A stretch of 64,000 bases of DNA, taken from JANQGH01 sp039030175 (GTDB lineage: Bacteria; Pseudomonadota; Alphaproteobacteria; DSM-16000; Inquilinaceae). Below are positions 8,099 to 15,301 of this stretch, piece by piece (position 1 is the first letter of the stretch; each line of letters starts with the position of its first letter). Location: contig JBCCER010000003.1 of the NCBI GenBank assembly GCA_039030175.1, forward strand, positions 1 to 64,000, written 5' to 3'. Position numbers and translations under genes: made by a program. The notes beneath the pieces were generated by a model that saw only the letters and a program-made list of their open reading frames with translations, was not told the origin of the DNA and did not search any database.

Positions 8099-9106
8099 AT
8101 GGCCACGGCCAACCCCTTGCCCTCGGAAATGACGGCGATAGAGATCCACGAACCCGGCGGGCCCGAGGTTTTGCGCCCTACTCGGCTGCCTATCCCAGAA
8201 CTACGGCCTGGCGAAGTGCTCATCGAGGTTGCGGCCGCCGGGGTTAACCGGCCCGATGTTTTGCAGCGCCAAGGCGCCTATCCACCCCCCGCCGGCGCTA
8301 GCCCCTTACCTGGCCTAGAGGTTGCTGGAACGATCGTCGCAACCAATCCAAACACTGGAAACTGGTCCATCGGAGACCAAGTCTGCGCCCTCGTGGCTGG
8401 CGGCGGCTATGCTCAATATTGCGCCGCCCCCGCGCCGCAATGCCTGCACATCCCGGAGGGCCTCTCAATGATCGAGGCCGCTGCGCTGCCGGAGACCTTC
8501 TTCACAGTTTGGACCAACCTGTTTCAGCGCGGTCGCCTAACCTCCGGCGAAACGGTTTTGATCCATGGCGGTTCCAGTGGCATCGGCACGACTGCCATTC
8601 AGTTGGCAAAGGCGGCTGGCGCGACCGTCATCGCGACCGCGGGGAGCGACGACAAATGCGTCGCCTGTCGCGAATTGGGCGCGGATCTCGCCATCAACTA
8701 CAAGTCCCAGGACTTTGTTGCGGAGGTCGCGGCCGCGACCAACAGCGAGGGCGTCAATGTGGTCCTGGACATGGTCGGCGGCGATTATCTCTCCCGCAAT
8801 CTCAAGTCACTCGCGGTCGATGGGCGCCATGTCTCAATCGCCTTTCTGGCGGGACCCAAGGCCGAGTTGGATCTGCGACCGGTGATGGTGCGCCGATTGA
8901 CGTTGACAGGATCGACACTGCGGCCCCGCACAGTGGACCAGAAGGCGGCAATTGCGGAGGAGTTACACGCCCAAGTCTGGCCATTGCTGGAAAATGGCAC
9001 TGTGCGGCCGGTGATTCACGAAACCATGCCCCTGGAGCAAGCCAGCCGGGCACATGCTCTAATGGAAACCAGCAGCCATATCGGCAAGATCATGCTGGAA
9101 GTTTAG
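8099..9106 (+). CDS. NAD(P)H quinone oxidoreductase, PIG3 type
   Basis: A 335-residue zinc-free medium-chain dehydrogenase predicted to reduce quinones or enones with NADPH in the cytosol. It has the GroES-like N-terminal domain (GPEVLRP, GVNRPDVLQRQGAYPPP) and a Rossmann domain with HGGSSGIGTTAIQLAKA. The RQG.YPPP motif is characteristic of the PIG3/TP53I3 branch. The ATG at 8099 has a GGAG site eight bases away, so I prefer it to the in-frame ATG at 8129, although many relatives start at the equivalent of MTAIEI. Confidence 0.9.
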   Translation: MATANPLPSEMTAIEIHEPGGPEVLRPTRLPIPELRPGEVLIEVAAAGVNRPDVLQRQGAYPPPAGASPLPGLEVAGTIVATNPNTGNWSIGDQVCALVAGGGYAQYCAAPAPQCLHIPEGLSMIEAAALPETFFTVWTNLFQRGRLTSGETVLIHGGSSGIGTTAIQLAKAAGATVIATAGSDDKCVACRELGADLAINYKSQDFVAEVAAATNSEGVNVVLDMVGGDYLSRNLKSLAVDGRHVSIAFLAGPKAELDLRPVMVRRLTLTGSTLRPRTVDQKAAIAEELHAQVWPLLENGTVRPVIHETMPLEQASRAHALMETSSHIGKIMLEV

Positions 9107-9122
9107 TCCACCGACATCGGAT

Positions 9123-9151
9123 TTGCGTTTGGCGTGCAGACCGCCTATATC
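9123..9151 (+). promoter_or_regulatory. Probable trcR promoter
   Basis: TTGCGT (9123-9128), a 17-bp spacer and TATATC (9146-9151) lie about 160 bp before the trcR start. The -10 is identical to that of the rpmE promoter in this window. Confidence 0.45.
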
Positions 9152-9312
9152 CACACTTGGTAAGGAAGACCGAGCCGCTAGGCCGTCCAAATTGCCCGTC
9201 TCTGCAGCAAAACCAACAGGGGCGCCGCGTCCGGCCCAACTCTCAGGGCTTGACGCGTAGGATCTTTATTTGCGTTTCACTGCGATCGTCTCCGTCAACT
9301 AGGATAAGACAT

Positions 9313-9927
9313 ATGGCCCAGCCCCTGATGCCAAAAGCCACCGCGGTATGGCTGCTCGACAACACCGCGCTTAGCTTTGAGCAGATTTCTGAGTTCTGTG
9401 GCCTGCACGAACTCGAAACTCAGGCAATCGCCGATGGCGAGGTTGCCATCGGTATGGTCGGCATGGATCCCATCGCCAATGGCCAGTTGACCCAGGAAGA
9501 GATCGACAGGTGCGTGGCCGACCCGGAGGCACAGCTAAAGCTGGCCGTTCACGACATGCCGATGCCGAAGGCGCGCACTAAAGGTCCTCGCTATACTCCG
9601 GTGACTAAGCGACAGGACAAGCCCGACGGCATTTCCTGGCTGCTAAAGAACCATCCCGAACTGAGTGACGCCGCAATTGGTCGCCTGATCGGCACCACTA
9701 AGCCGACCATCAACGCGGTGCGTGACCGCACCCATTGGAACAGCGCTAACATCAAGGCACAAAGTCCGGTTCAGCTTGGACTGTGCACCTATCAGGATCT
9801 GACCGAGGCGCTTGCCAAGGCCCGCAAACGGGCCGGGATCACGGAAGACACAATGCCAGCAGAAAGCGCCGAACCTCTCGATCCCCCGATCGAAGAAGCG
9901 CCGCTGACCATTGACGAGGCCCACTGA
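9313..9927 (+). CDS. trcR: DUF1013/TrcR-family cell-cycle transcriptional regulator
   Basis: This 204-residue protein matches DUF1013, a conserved alphaproteobacterial family named TrcR in current annotation and linked to cell-cycle transcription. Visible are the N-terminal MPKATAVWLLDNTALSFEQI helix-turn-helix-like segment and a second one, ISWLLKNHPELSDAAIGRL, followed by GTTKPTINAVRDRTHWN. The C-terminus is acidic and probably disordered. The start at 9313 has an AGGAT site; the same frame is open far upstream inside the preceding gene, but that part is not protein-like. The gene name is from memory of the family, not from a search. Confidence 0.85.
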   Translation: MAQPLMPKATAVWLLDNTALSFEQISEFCGLHELETQAIADGEVAIGMVGMDPIANGQLTQEEIDRCVADPEAQLKLAVHDMPMPKARTKGPRYTPVTKRQDKPDGISWLLKNHPELSDAAIGRLIGTTKPTINAVRDRTHWNSANIKAQSPVQLGLCTYQDLTEALAKARKRAGITEDTMPAESAEPLDPPIEEAPLTIDEAH

Positions 9928-9944
9928 GGCCCGCTTCCCGCTCC

Positions 9945-9978
9945 AAAAAGATAAGGCGCGCCCCTTTAAGGGCGCGCC
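9945..9978 (-). terminator. Terminator between trcR and the DUF465 gene
   Basis: A 9-bp perfect stem, GGCGCGCCC/GGGCGCGCC (9955-9963 with 9970-9978), is followed on the minus strand by TTATCTTTTT. The T-run shows it serves the minus-strand DUF465 gene; it may also slow transcription from trcR. Confidence 0.75.
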
Positions 9979-10034
9979 AACGATCTACTGCCAGAGCCGG
10001 AAATTGTTCGCGGCCGGCATGCTCAAATCGGAGA

Positions 10035-10199
10035 TCAGTTTACGTCAAGTCGTGTGATCTCGTCCTTCAGTTTGAGCTTTTCGCGTTTCAACTCGGAGAT
10101 TCGGATATCGTCTGGATGCGGTCGATGGAATTCTTCGGCAATCTGGCTCTCAAGATCGGCGTGCCGTGCACGCAAGGTCTCGATCCGATCCATCAACAT
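10035..10199 (-). CDS. DUF465 (YdcH-like) small protein, copy 1
   Basis: The 54-residue reading frame begins MLMDRIETLRARHADLESQI and ends RISELKREKLKLKDEITRLD plus VN; this is the DUF465/YdcH two-helix pattern with the conserved LKREKLKLKDEI segment. The first ATG has a perfect GGAGGAG site five to six bases upstream, which fixes the start. It lies behind pfk on the same strand, 182 bp away, and has its own terminator. The function of DUF465 is unknown; it is a predicted helical hairpin. Confidence 0.85.
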   Translation of the reverse strand: MLMDRIETLRARHADLESQIAEEFHRPHPDDIRISELKREKLKLKDEITRLDVN

Positions 10200-10381
10200 T
10201 GAGCTCCTCCAATTTTTGTTGCGAAACTAAATTACCAATCCGACCCCGTGTCTATAAGACTTGTTTTAGATGATATCCGATTTCAATGAAAAAGGTAGCG
10301 ATTCGCAGCCCCATGTTTCGATTTTGTGAAAACCATGTGAGGTGATCGCATCCGCGCCGCTCGCTGGCTTGGGAGACTAAT

Positions 10382-11464
10382 TCAATCTCCCAGGCAGATC
10401 CCGAGGCCTCGTGCCGTTCTAACCAATGGCTCGTCCATCTCGACGACGCTGTATTCGGCGATCGCCTCTTCTAGCGGAACGTCGATGATGTGCCGGTCGG
10501 ACCACGCGACCATGCGGTCGAACTTGCCGTCCGCCGCCAAATCGACGGCATGCACGCCGAAGGCCTGTGCGATCAGTCGGTCGCGCCAGCTTGGCGGCGA
10601 GCCCCGCTGCACGTGGCCCAGCACCGAGACGCGGGTTTCGGCCCCCGTCGCCGCGGCGATCTGGTGGCTGACATATTCGCCAATGCCGCCAAGACGTTTC
10701 TGGCCATCGACAAACTCTTTGTGAACGGCCGAACCTTCCTGGGTCTTCACCGCTTCCGACACCACGACGAGTGCGAAGTTACGCCCATTGGCGCGCAGCT
10801 GTTTGATCTTGTCGGTGACGGATTCGATTCGATAGGGAATCTCGGGCAGCAAGATCACATCCGCACCGCCGGCGATGCCCGCCGATAGGGCAATGTGCCC
10901 CGCGTCACGGCCCATGACTTCCAGCACCATGACCCGGGCATGACTGGCAGCCGTCGGCTGCAACCGGTCAAGCGCCTCTGTTGCCACCGAAACCGCCGTG
11001 TCGAAACCAACGGATACTTCCGTTTGTCCGACGTCATTGTCGATTGTCTTGGGCACACCCACCAGGCCGATGCCGCTGTTGGAAAACAGCTTGCGCAGGA
11101 TTGCAAAGCTGCCGTCGCCGCCTATGCCGATCAGCGCCTCGATACCGAGTTCCTTGCAGCCGCCGACGATTTCGGCTGACCGGTCCTTCGTCGTTCCATC
11201 AGCCATCGGGAACGCGAAGGGATTGCCCTTGTTGGTCGTGCCCAGGATCGTCCCACCCTGGCGCATCACCTGCCCGGTGAACATCGATGGTTTGAGCACG
11301 TCATATTGCAGCGGACGGGTTAGCAACCCAGTCGTACCATCCTTGATTCCGATGATCGTCCAGCCAATTTCCGCCGCCCGATAAACGGCGGCCCGTATGA
11401 CCGCATTCAGCCCAGCACAATCGCCGCCGCTGGTCAGAATGCCAATGCGCTTCTCACCTGCCAT
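10382..11464 (-). CDS. 6-phosphofructokinase, group III
   Basis: This enzyme phosphorylates fructose-6-phosphate to the 1,6-bisphosphate in glycolysis. The 360-residue protein starts MAGEKRIGILTSGGDCAGLN and has GIGGDGSF (115-119 GGDGS) and PKTIDND (138-144). Glycine in GGDG predicts ATP as donor, while lysine in PKTIDND is the residue seen in pyrophosphate enzymes, a combination found in part of group III. The frame is open for 46 codons more upstream, but only the segment from 11464 is family-like. Some annotation pipelines would call this family pfp or pfkA, so I leave the symbol empty. Confidence 0.9.
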   Translation of the reverse strand: MAGEKRIGILTSGGDCAGLNAVIRAAVYRAAEIGWTIIGIKDGTTGLLTRPLQYDVLKPSMFTGQVMRQGGTILGTTNKGNPFAFPMADGTTKDRSAEIVGGCKELGIEALIGIGGDGSFAILRKLFSNSGIGLVGVPKTIDNDVGQTEVSVGFDTAVSVATEALDRLQPTAASHARVMVLEVMGRDAGHIALSAGIAGGADVILLPEIPYRIESVTDKIKQLRANGRNFALVVVSEAVKTQEGSAVHKEFVDGQKRLGGIGEYVSHQIAAATGAETRVSVLGHVQRGSPPSWRDRLIAQAFGVHAVDLAADGKFDRMVAWSDRHIIDVPLEEAIAEYSVVEMDEPLVRTARGLGICLGD

Positions 11465-11691
11465 AGTCGTAATGTCTTCAGTCTGGAGGGATGAAATCGG
11501 CGCTAGTGTTAGCAGATCGGTATGGCGATGCAACTGCTGAGAATCGCCGGAGTTTCGCCGGGTCGTAGCCTGCGGGAGGAACGAGCGATGAGGGTCGCGC
11601 AAGCGCTAATCTTCGGGCGTTTTACTAAGAATTAGGCCGATTGGTATTGGGCACGTGACAAAATCGGTTTACCCGGGGCAGCAATATTTGG

Positions 11692-11907
11692 ATGATGCCG
11701 GTCACCATGACGGATCAAAGTGCCCTGCGGGAACGACTCAAGGCGTTGGAACAGGAACATCGCGACCTGGACGATGTAATCGAGCGGCTCGCCGAATCGG
11801 CCCCGTTCGACCAGTTGCGCATGCAGCGGTTGAAGAAACGCAAGCTGGCCTTGAGGGATCTGATCGCACGGATTGAGAGCCAAATCGTTCCTGATATTAT
11901 TGCCTAA
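11692..11907 (+). CDS. DUF465 (YdcH-like) small protein, copy 2
   Basis: This 71-residue protein carries the DUF465 pattern: LRERLKALEQEHRDLDDVIE, then QLRMQRLKKRKLALRDLIARI. An ATG at 11707 (MTDQSALRE) is an equally possible start and would give 66 residues. It is divergent from pfk, so two DUF465 genes flank that gene. It precedes purE by 70 bp with only a weak hairpin between them. The function is unknown. Confidence 0.82.
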   Translation: MMPVTMTDQSALRERLKALEQEHRDLDDVIERLAESAPFDQLRMQRLKKRKLALRDLIARIESQIVPDIIA

Positions 11908-11922
11908 ATCCTGAAGCCTCTA

Positions 11923-11946
11923 TGCCGCCCCTGCGGCAATTCCTTT
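11923..11946 (+). terminator. Weak hairpin after DUF465 copy 2
   Basis: A 6-bp stem, TGCCGC/GCGGCA, with loop CCCT is followed by the poor T-tract ATTCCTTT. It would be a leaky terminator before purE. Confidence 0.4.
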
Positions 11947-11977
11947 GCAATCCCAACGTTAAGACTTGGAGCCGCCT

Positions 11978-12487
11978 ATGGCCGACCGGCCCGTTTCCTC
12001 ACCGCCACTTGTCGGCATCATCATGGGCAGTCAGTCGGATTGGGCTACGATGAAGCACGCCGCCGAAACCCTGTCTCAGCTCGGGGTCGCGTTCGAGAGC
12101 CGGATCATATCGGCACATCGCACGCCAAAGCGGCTTTACGACTATGCAGAAGCAGCGGCTAAGAGCGGCCTTAAGGTCATTATCGCCGGTGCCGGCGGCG
12201 CTGCCCATCTGCCTGGAATGGTGGCATCGCTCACCCGGGTTCCGGTGCTTGGCGTGCCGGTCGAAAGCCGTGCTCTCAGTGGCTGGGATAGCTTGCTGTC
12301 GATCGTTCAAATGCCGGCAGGCATTCCCGTGGGCACGTTGGCCATCGGTAGGGCAGGCGCGGTCAACGCCGCTCTTATGGCTGGCGAAATCGTGGCGCTG
12401 GGCGATCCAAAAGTCGCAGACGCGGTCATCGCGTGGCGCGACAAACAGACGGAAGCTGTCGCCAACCATCCCGTGGATGAGGTTTAG
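11978..12487 (+). CDS. purE: N5-carboxyaminoimidazole ribonucleotide mutase
   Basis: PurE moves the carboxylate of N5-CAIR to carbon in purine synthesis, accepting the product of PurK. The 169-residue protein has the class I signature GIIMGSQSDW and the SAHRTPKRLYDY and AGAGGAAHLPGM motifs of the active site. I start at the ATG 11978, which has GGAG seven bases upstream, rather than the in-frame TTG at 11966. The purK start follows after one base, so the two are an operon. Confidence 0.96.
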   Translation: MADRPVSSPPLVGIIMGSQSDWATMKHAAETLSQLGVAFESRIISAHRTPKRLYDYAEAAAKSGLKVIIAGAGGAAHLPGMVASLTRVPVLGVPVESRALSGWDSLLSIVQMPAGIPVGTLAIGRAGAVNAALMAGEIVALGDPKVADAVIAWRDKQTEAVANHPVDEV

Positions 12488-12488
12488 C

Positions 12489-13556
12489 ATGGCACTTTCA
12501 GCAGGTGCCGTGATCGGCATTCTTGGGGGCGGACAGCTTGGCCGGATGACGGCCCTGGCGGCCGCACGGCTCGGCTATCGCTGTCACATCTTCTGCCCGG
12601 AACCAGATGCACCGGCAACTCAGGTTGCTGACCGGCACACTGCCGCAGGCTACGGCGACAAGGCAGCCTTGGAGGCTTTTGCCAAGGAGGTGGATGTCGT
12701 TACCTATGAGTTCGAGAACATTCCGTTGGAGGCTGTGGAGCATCTTGCAACTCAGCGCCCGGTTCACCCTCGTTCCGAGACCTTGGCGGCTTGCCAGGAT
12801 CGCCTTGCGGAGAAGGAGTTTGTTGCGGCTGCCGGCATCGGCACCTGCCGCTACAGCGCGGTGGACAGTCTTGAAGGCTTAATGGTAGCGCTTGCGGAAA
12901 TTGGCACGCCATCGATCCTAAAGACCCGTAGATTTGGCTATGATGGCAAGGGACAGGTTCGGATCGACCATCCCGACGAAGCGTCGTCGGCCTGGTCCGA
13001 ACTGGGCGGCGTGCCTTCAATCCTGGAAGGCTTCGTCCCCTTCCAGGCGGAACTATCGGTGATTGCGGCCCGGGGTGCCGATGGTGGCGTAGTCTGCTTC
13101 CCCCCGGCGGAGAATCAGCATGTCAACCACATCCTCTCCGTCAGCACCGCGCCGGCACCGCGACCGGCATCTGTTCTGCAGGAAGCCGATCGTATTGGGA
13201 GGGCTCTCATCGAGCGCTTTGATATGGTCGGGTTGCTAGCTGTAGAACTGTTTCTGACGACTGATGATCGGCTGCTGGTCAACGAAATGGCCCCACGTCC
13301 GCACAATTCCGGCCATTGGACGCAAAATGGCTGCGCAACCGATCAATTCGAGCAGCTGGTTCGCTGCGTTACCGCGCAGCCGTTAGGGCCGACGGACGCA
13401 TTGTTTCGTACTGAGATGGTCAACCTGCTGGGCGACGACATAGAACGGGTCCCGTCTCTTTTGGCCGACCCGACCGCCCATCTTCACCTCTATGGCAAGG
13501 CGGAAGCCCGGCCTGGGCGAAAAATGGGGCACGTTAACCGCCGCCTTTCTGACTGA
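12489..13556 (+). CDS. purK: N5-carboxyaminoimidazole ribonucleotide synthase
   Basis: PurK is an ATP-grasp enzyme that carboxylates aminoimidazole ribonucleotide using ATP and bicarbonate. The 355-residue protein begins after MALSAGA with GILGGGQLGRM, and has the ATP-grasp segments LKTRRFGYDGKGQ and LLVNEMAPRPHNSGHWT. The start is set by the ATG one base after the purE stop; the frame continues open inside purE but that part is not family-like. There is no other purine gene in the window. Confidence 0.96.
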   Translation: MALSAGAVIGILGGGQLGRMTALAAARLGYRCHIFCPEPDAPATQVADRHTAAGYGDKAALEAFAKEVDVVTYEFENIPLEAVEHLATQRPVHPRSETLAACQDRLAEKEFVAAAGIGTCRYSAVDSLEGLMVALAEIGTPSILKTRRFGYDGKGQVRIDHPDEASSAWSELGGVPSILEGFVPFQAELSVIAARGADGGVVCFPPAENQHVNHILSVSTAPAPRPASVLQEADRIGRALIERFDMVGLLAVELFLTTDDRLLVNEMAPRPHNSGHWTQNGCATDQFEQLVRCVTAQPLGPTDALFRTEMVNLLGDDIERVPSLLADPTAHLHLYGKAEARPGRKMGHVNRRLSD

Positions 13557-13581
13557 CGTTCCCAGCAATCACAGCCGTCAA

Positions 13582-13609
13582 TTGCGATGGCGATCCGCTG
13601 TGCTATGAC
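13582..13609 (+). promoter_or_regulatory. Possible fumC promoter
   Basis: TTGCGA (13582-13587), a 16-bp spacer and TATGAC (13604-13609) lie about 42 bp before the fumC start, in the 95-bp gap after purK. Confidence 0.4.
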
Positions 13610-13651
13610 TGCCCAAAATTTCGATACAGCCGAACGAAGGACCGCTGATCC

Positions 13652-15052
13652 ATGGCCAACACACCCACGCGCATCGAGACTGACAGCTTGGGCGAAATGC
13701 ATGTGCCTGCAGACCGCTATTGGGGCGCTCAAACGCAGCGCAGCTTGCAGAATTTCAAGATCGGTACCGAGCGCATGCCCCAACCGCTGGTCCGCGCCTT
13801 GGGAATACAAAAGAAGGCCGCCGCACTGGCGAATATAGAAATGGGGGTCCTGCCCGAAGAGATCGGCCGAGCCATTGTGGCCGCTACCGAGGAGGTGATC
13901 GACGGCACGTTGGCCGATCATTTCCCGCTTTCGGTCTGGCAGACAGGTTCTGGCACCCAGTCGAACATGAACGCCAATGAGGTGATCTCGAACAGGGCAA
14001 TCGAGATTTTGGGCGGCGAGATCGGATCGAAACATCCGGTGCACCCCAATGACCATGGCAACAAAGGCCAGTCGTCGAACGATACGTTCCCAACGGCCAT
14101 GCACATCGCGGCGGTGGAGCAGATCGAGCACGAGTTGATTCCGTCGCTCGAGCACCTGCATCACGCCTTAAACGATAAGGCAGAGGAATTCAGCGACATC
14201 GTTAAGATCGGCCGCACCCACTTGCAGGATGCAACGCCGCTCACCTTAGGCCAGGAATTTTCCGGCTATACCAAACAGGTCGAGATCGGTATTCGGCGCG
14301 TCAGAGCGACGCTTCCTCTCCTTCTCGAACTCGCGCAGGGCGGCACCGCGGTGGGTACCGGCTTGAATGCGAAAGTCGGCTTTGCAGAACTGTTTGCCGA
14401 GCGGGTCGCAGACATCACCGGCTTCCCGTTCGTTACGGCCGAAAACAAGTTCGAGGCGATGGCTGCACATGACGCCCTTGTCGACGCATCGGGCGCGCTG
14501 AACACGATTGCCGCATCTCTGATGAAGATCGCCGGCGATATCCGTCTGCTCGGCTCCGGCCCGCGATGCGGCATCGGCGAAATCATCTTACCGGCTAACG
14601 AACCCGGTTCTTCGATCATGCCTGGTAAGGTCAACCCAACCCAAGCCGAGGCACTTACCATGGTCTGCACGCGGGTTATGGGGAATCACACCACGGTCAC
14701 GGTTGCCGGCGCCTCAGGCCATTTCGAACTCAACGTGTTCAAACCGGTCATCATCTACAGCGTTCTTCAGTCGATCCGCTTGTTGGCCGACGGCGCGCGC
14801 AGCTTCACCGACAAATGTGTCGTCGGGATTGAGGCAAACCGTGAGCGGATTGACAACCTGCTCCATGAATCCCTGATGCTGGTAACGGCCCTAAATCCCC
14901 ATATCGGCTATGACAATGCCGCCAAAGTGGCGAAAAAAGCCTATGCGGACGGTTCGACGTTAAAGGAAGCGGCATTGGCGCTTGGTTTGCTCACCGCCGA
15001 GCAGTTCGATGAATGGGTGCAACCGGAGACCATGACTGGCCCGAGCCCCTGA
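13652..15052 (+). CDS. fumC: Class II fumarate hydratase
   Basis: FumC interconverts fumarate and malate in the citric acid cycle without an iron-sulfur cluster. The 466-residue protein matches family length and has GSGTQSNMNANEV, the NDTFPTAMHIAA segment, GRTHLQDATPLTLGQE and the superfamily signature GSSIMPGKVNPTQ. The start ATG has an AAGGA about 12 bases upstream. The RHH gene follows 18 bp after the stop and is probably cotranscribed. Confidence 0.97.
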   Translation: MANTPTRIETDSLGEMHVPADRYWGAQTQRSLQNFKIGTERMPQPLVRALGIQKKAAALANIEMGVLPEEIGRAIVAATEEVIDGTLADHFPLSVWQTGSGTQSNMNANEVISNRAIEILGGEIGSKHPVHPNDHGNKGQSSNDTFPTAMHIAAVEQIEHELIPSLEHLHHALNDKAEEFSDIVKIGRTHLQDATPLTLGQEFSGYTKQVEIGIRRVRATLPLLLELAQGGTAVGTGLNAKVGFAELFAERVADITGFPFVTAENKFEAMAAHDALVDASGALNTIAASLMKIAGDIRLLGSGPRCGIGEIILPANEPGSSIMPGKVNPTQAEALTMVCTRVMGNHTTVTVAGASGHFELNVFKPVIIYSVLQSIRLLADGARSFTDKCVVGIEANRERIDNLLHESLMLVTALNPHIGYDNAAKVAKKAYADGSTLKEAALALGLLTAEQFDEWVQPETMTGPSP

Positions 15053-15070
15053 CCTGGCAAACCAGCCCCA

Positions 15071-15301
15071 ATGACAGTCAAACGTAGCGTCACGATTGCT
15101 GGGCACCGGACTTCGGTTTCCCTGGAAAAGCCTTTCTGGGAGGCGCTGCAGCAGATGGCCGATCGGCAAGGGAAATCCATCTCGGCACTCGTCGCGCAGA
15201 TTGACGCCGACCGCGCACAGGCGGCTCAGCAGGTCAATCTGTCCAGCGCGTTGAGGATCTTCGTCTTGAAGGATCTAAAGGCCCAGAGCACGTCCGGTTA
15301 G
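15071..15301 (+). CDS. Ribbon-helix-helix domain protein (RHH_4)
   Basis: This 76-residue protein shows the RHH_4 pattern: KRSVTIAGHRTSVSLEKPFW strand, then two helices (ALQQMADRQGKSISALVAQI) and NLSSALRIFVL. Proteins of this family are presumed DNA-binding. Its place behind fumC is common in alphaproteobacteria, but its targets are unknown. Its last 27 bases overlap the 3' end of the convergent AsmA gene, so the two transcripts would be complementary there. Confidence 0.85.
   Translation: MTVKRSVTIAGHRTSVSLEKPFWEALQQMADRQGKSISALVAQIDADRAQAAQQVNLSSALRIFVLKDLKAQSTSG

Noticed and set aside
8419..9312. Long N-terminal extension of the trcR frame
   Set aside because: It runs through the quinone oxidoreductase in another frame and is not protein-like; the DUF1013 match begins at 9313.
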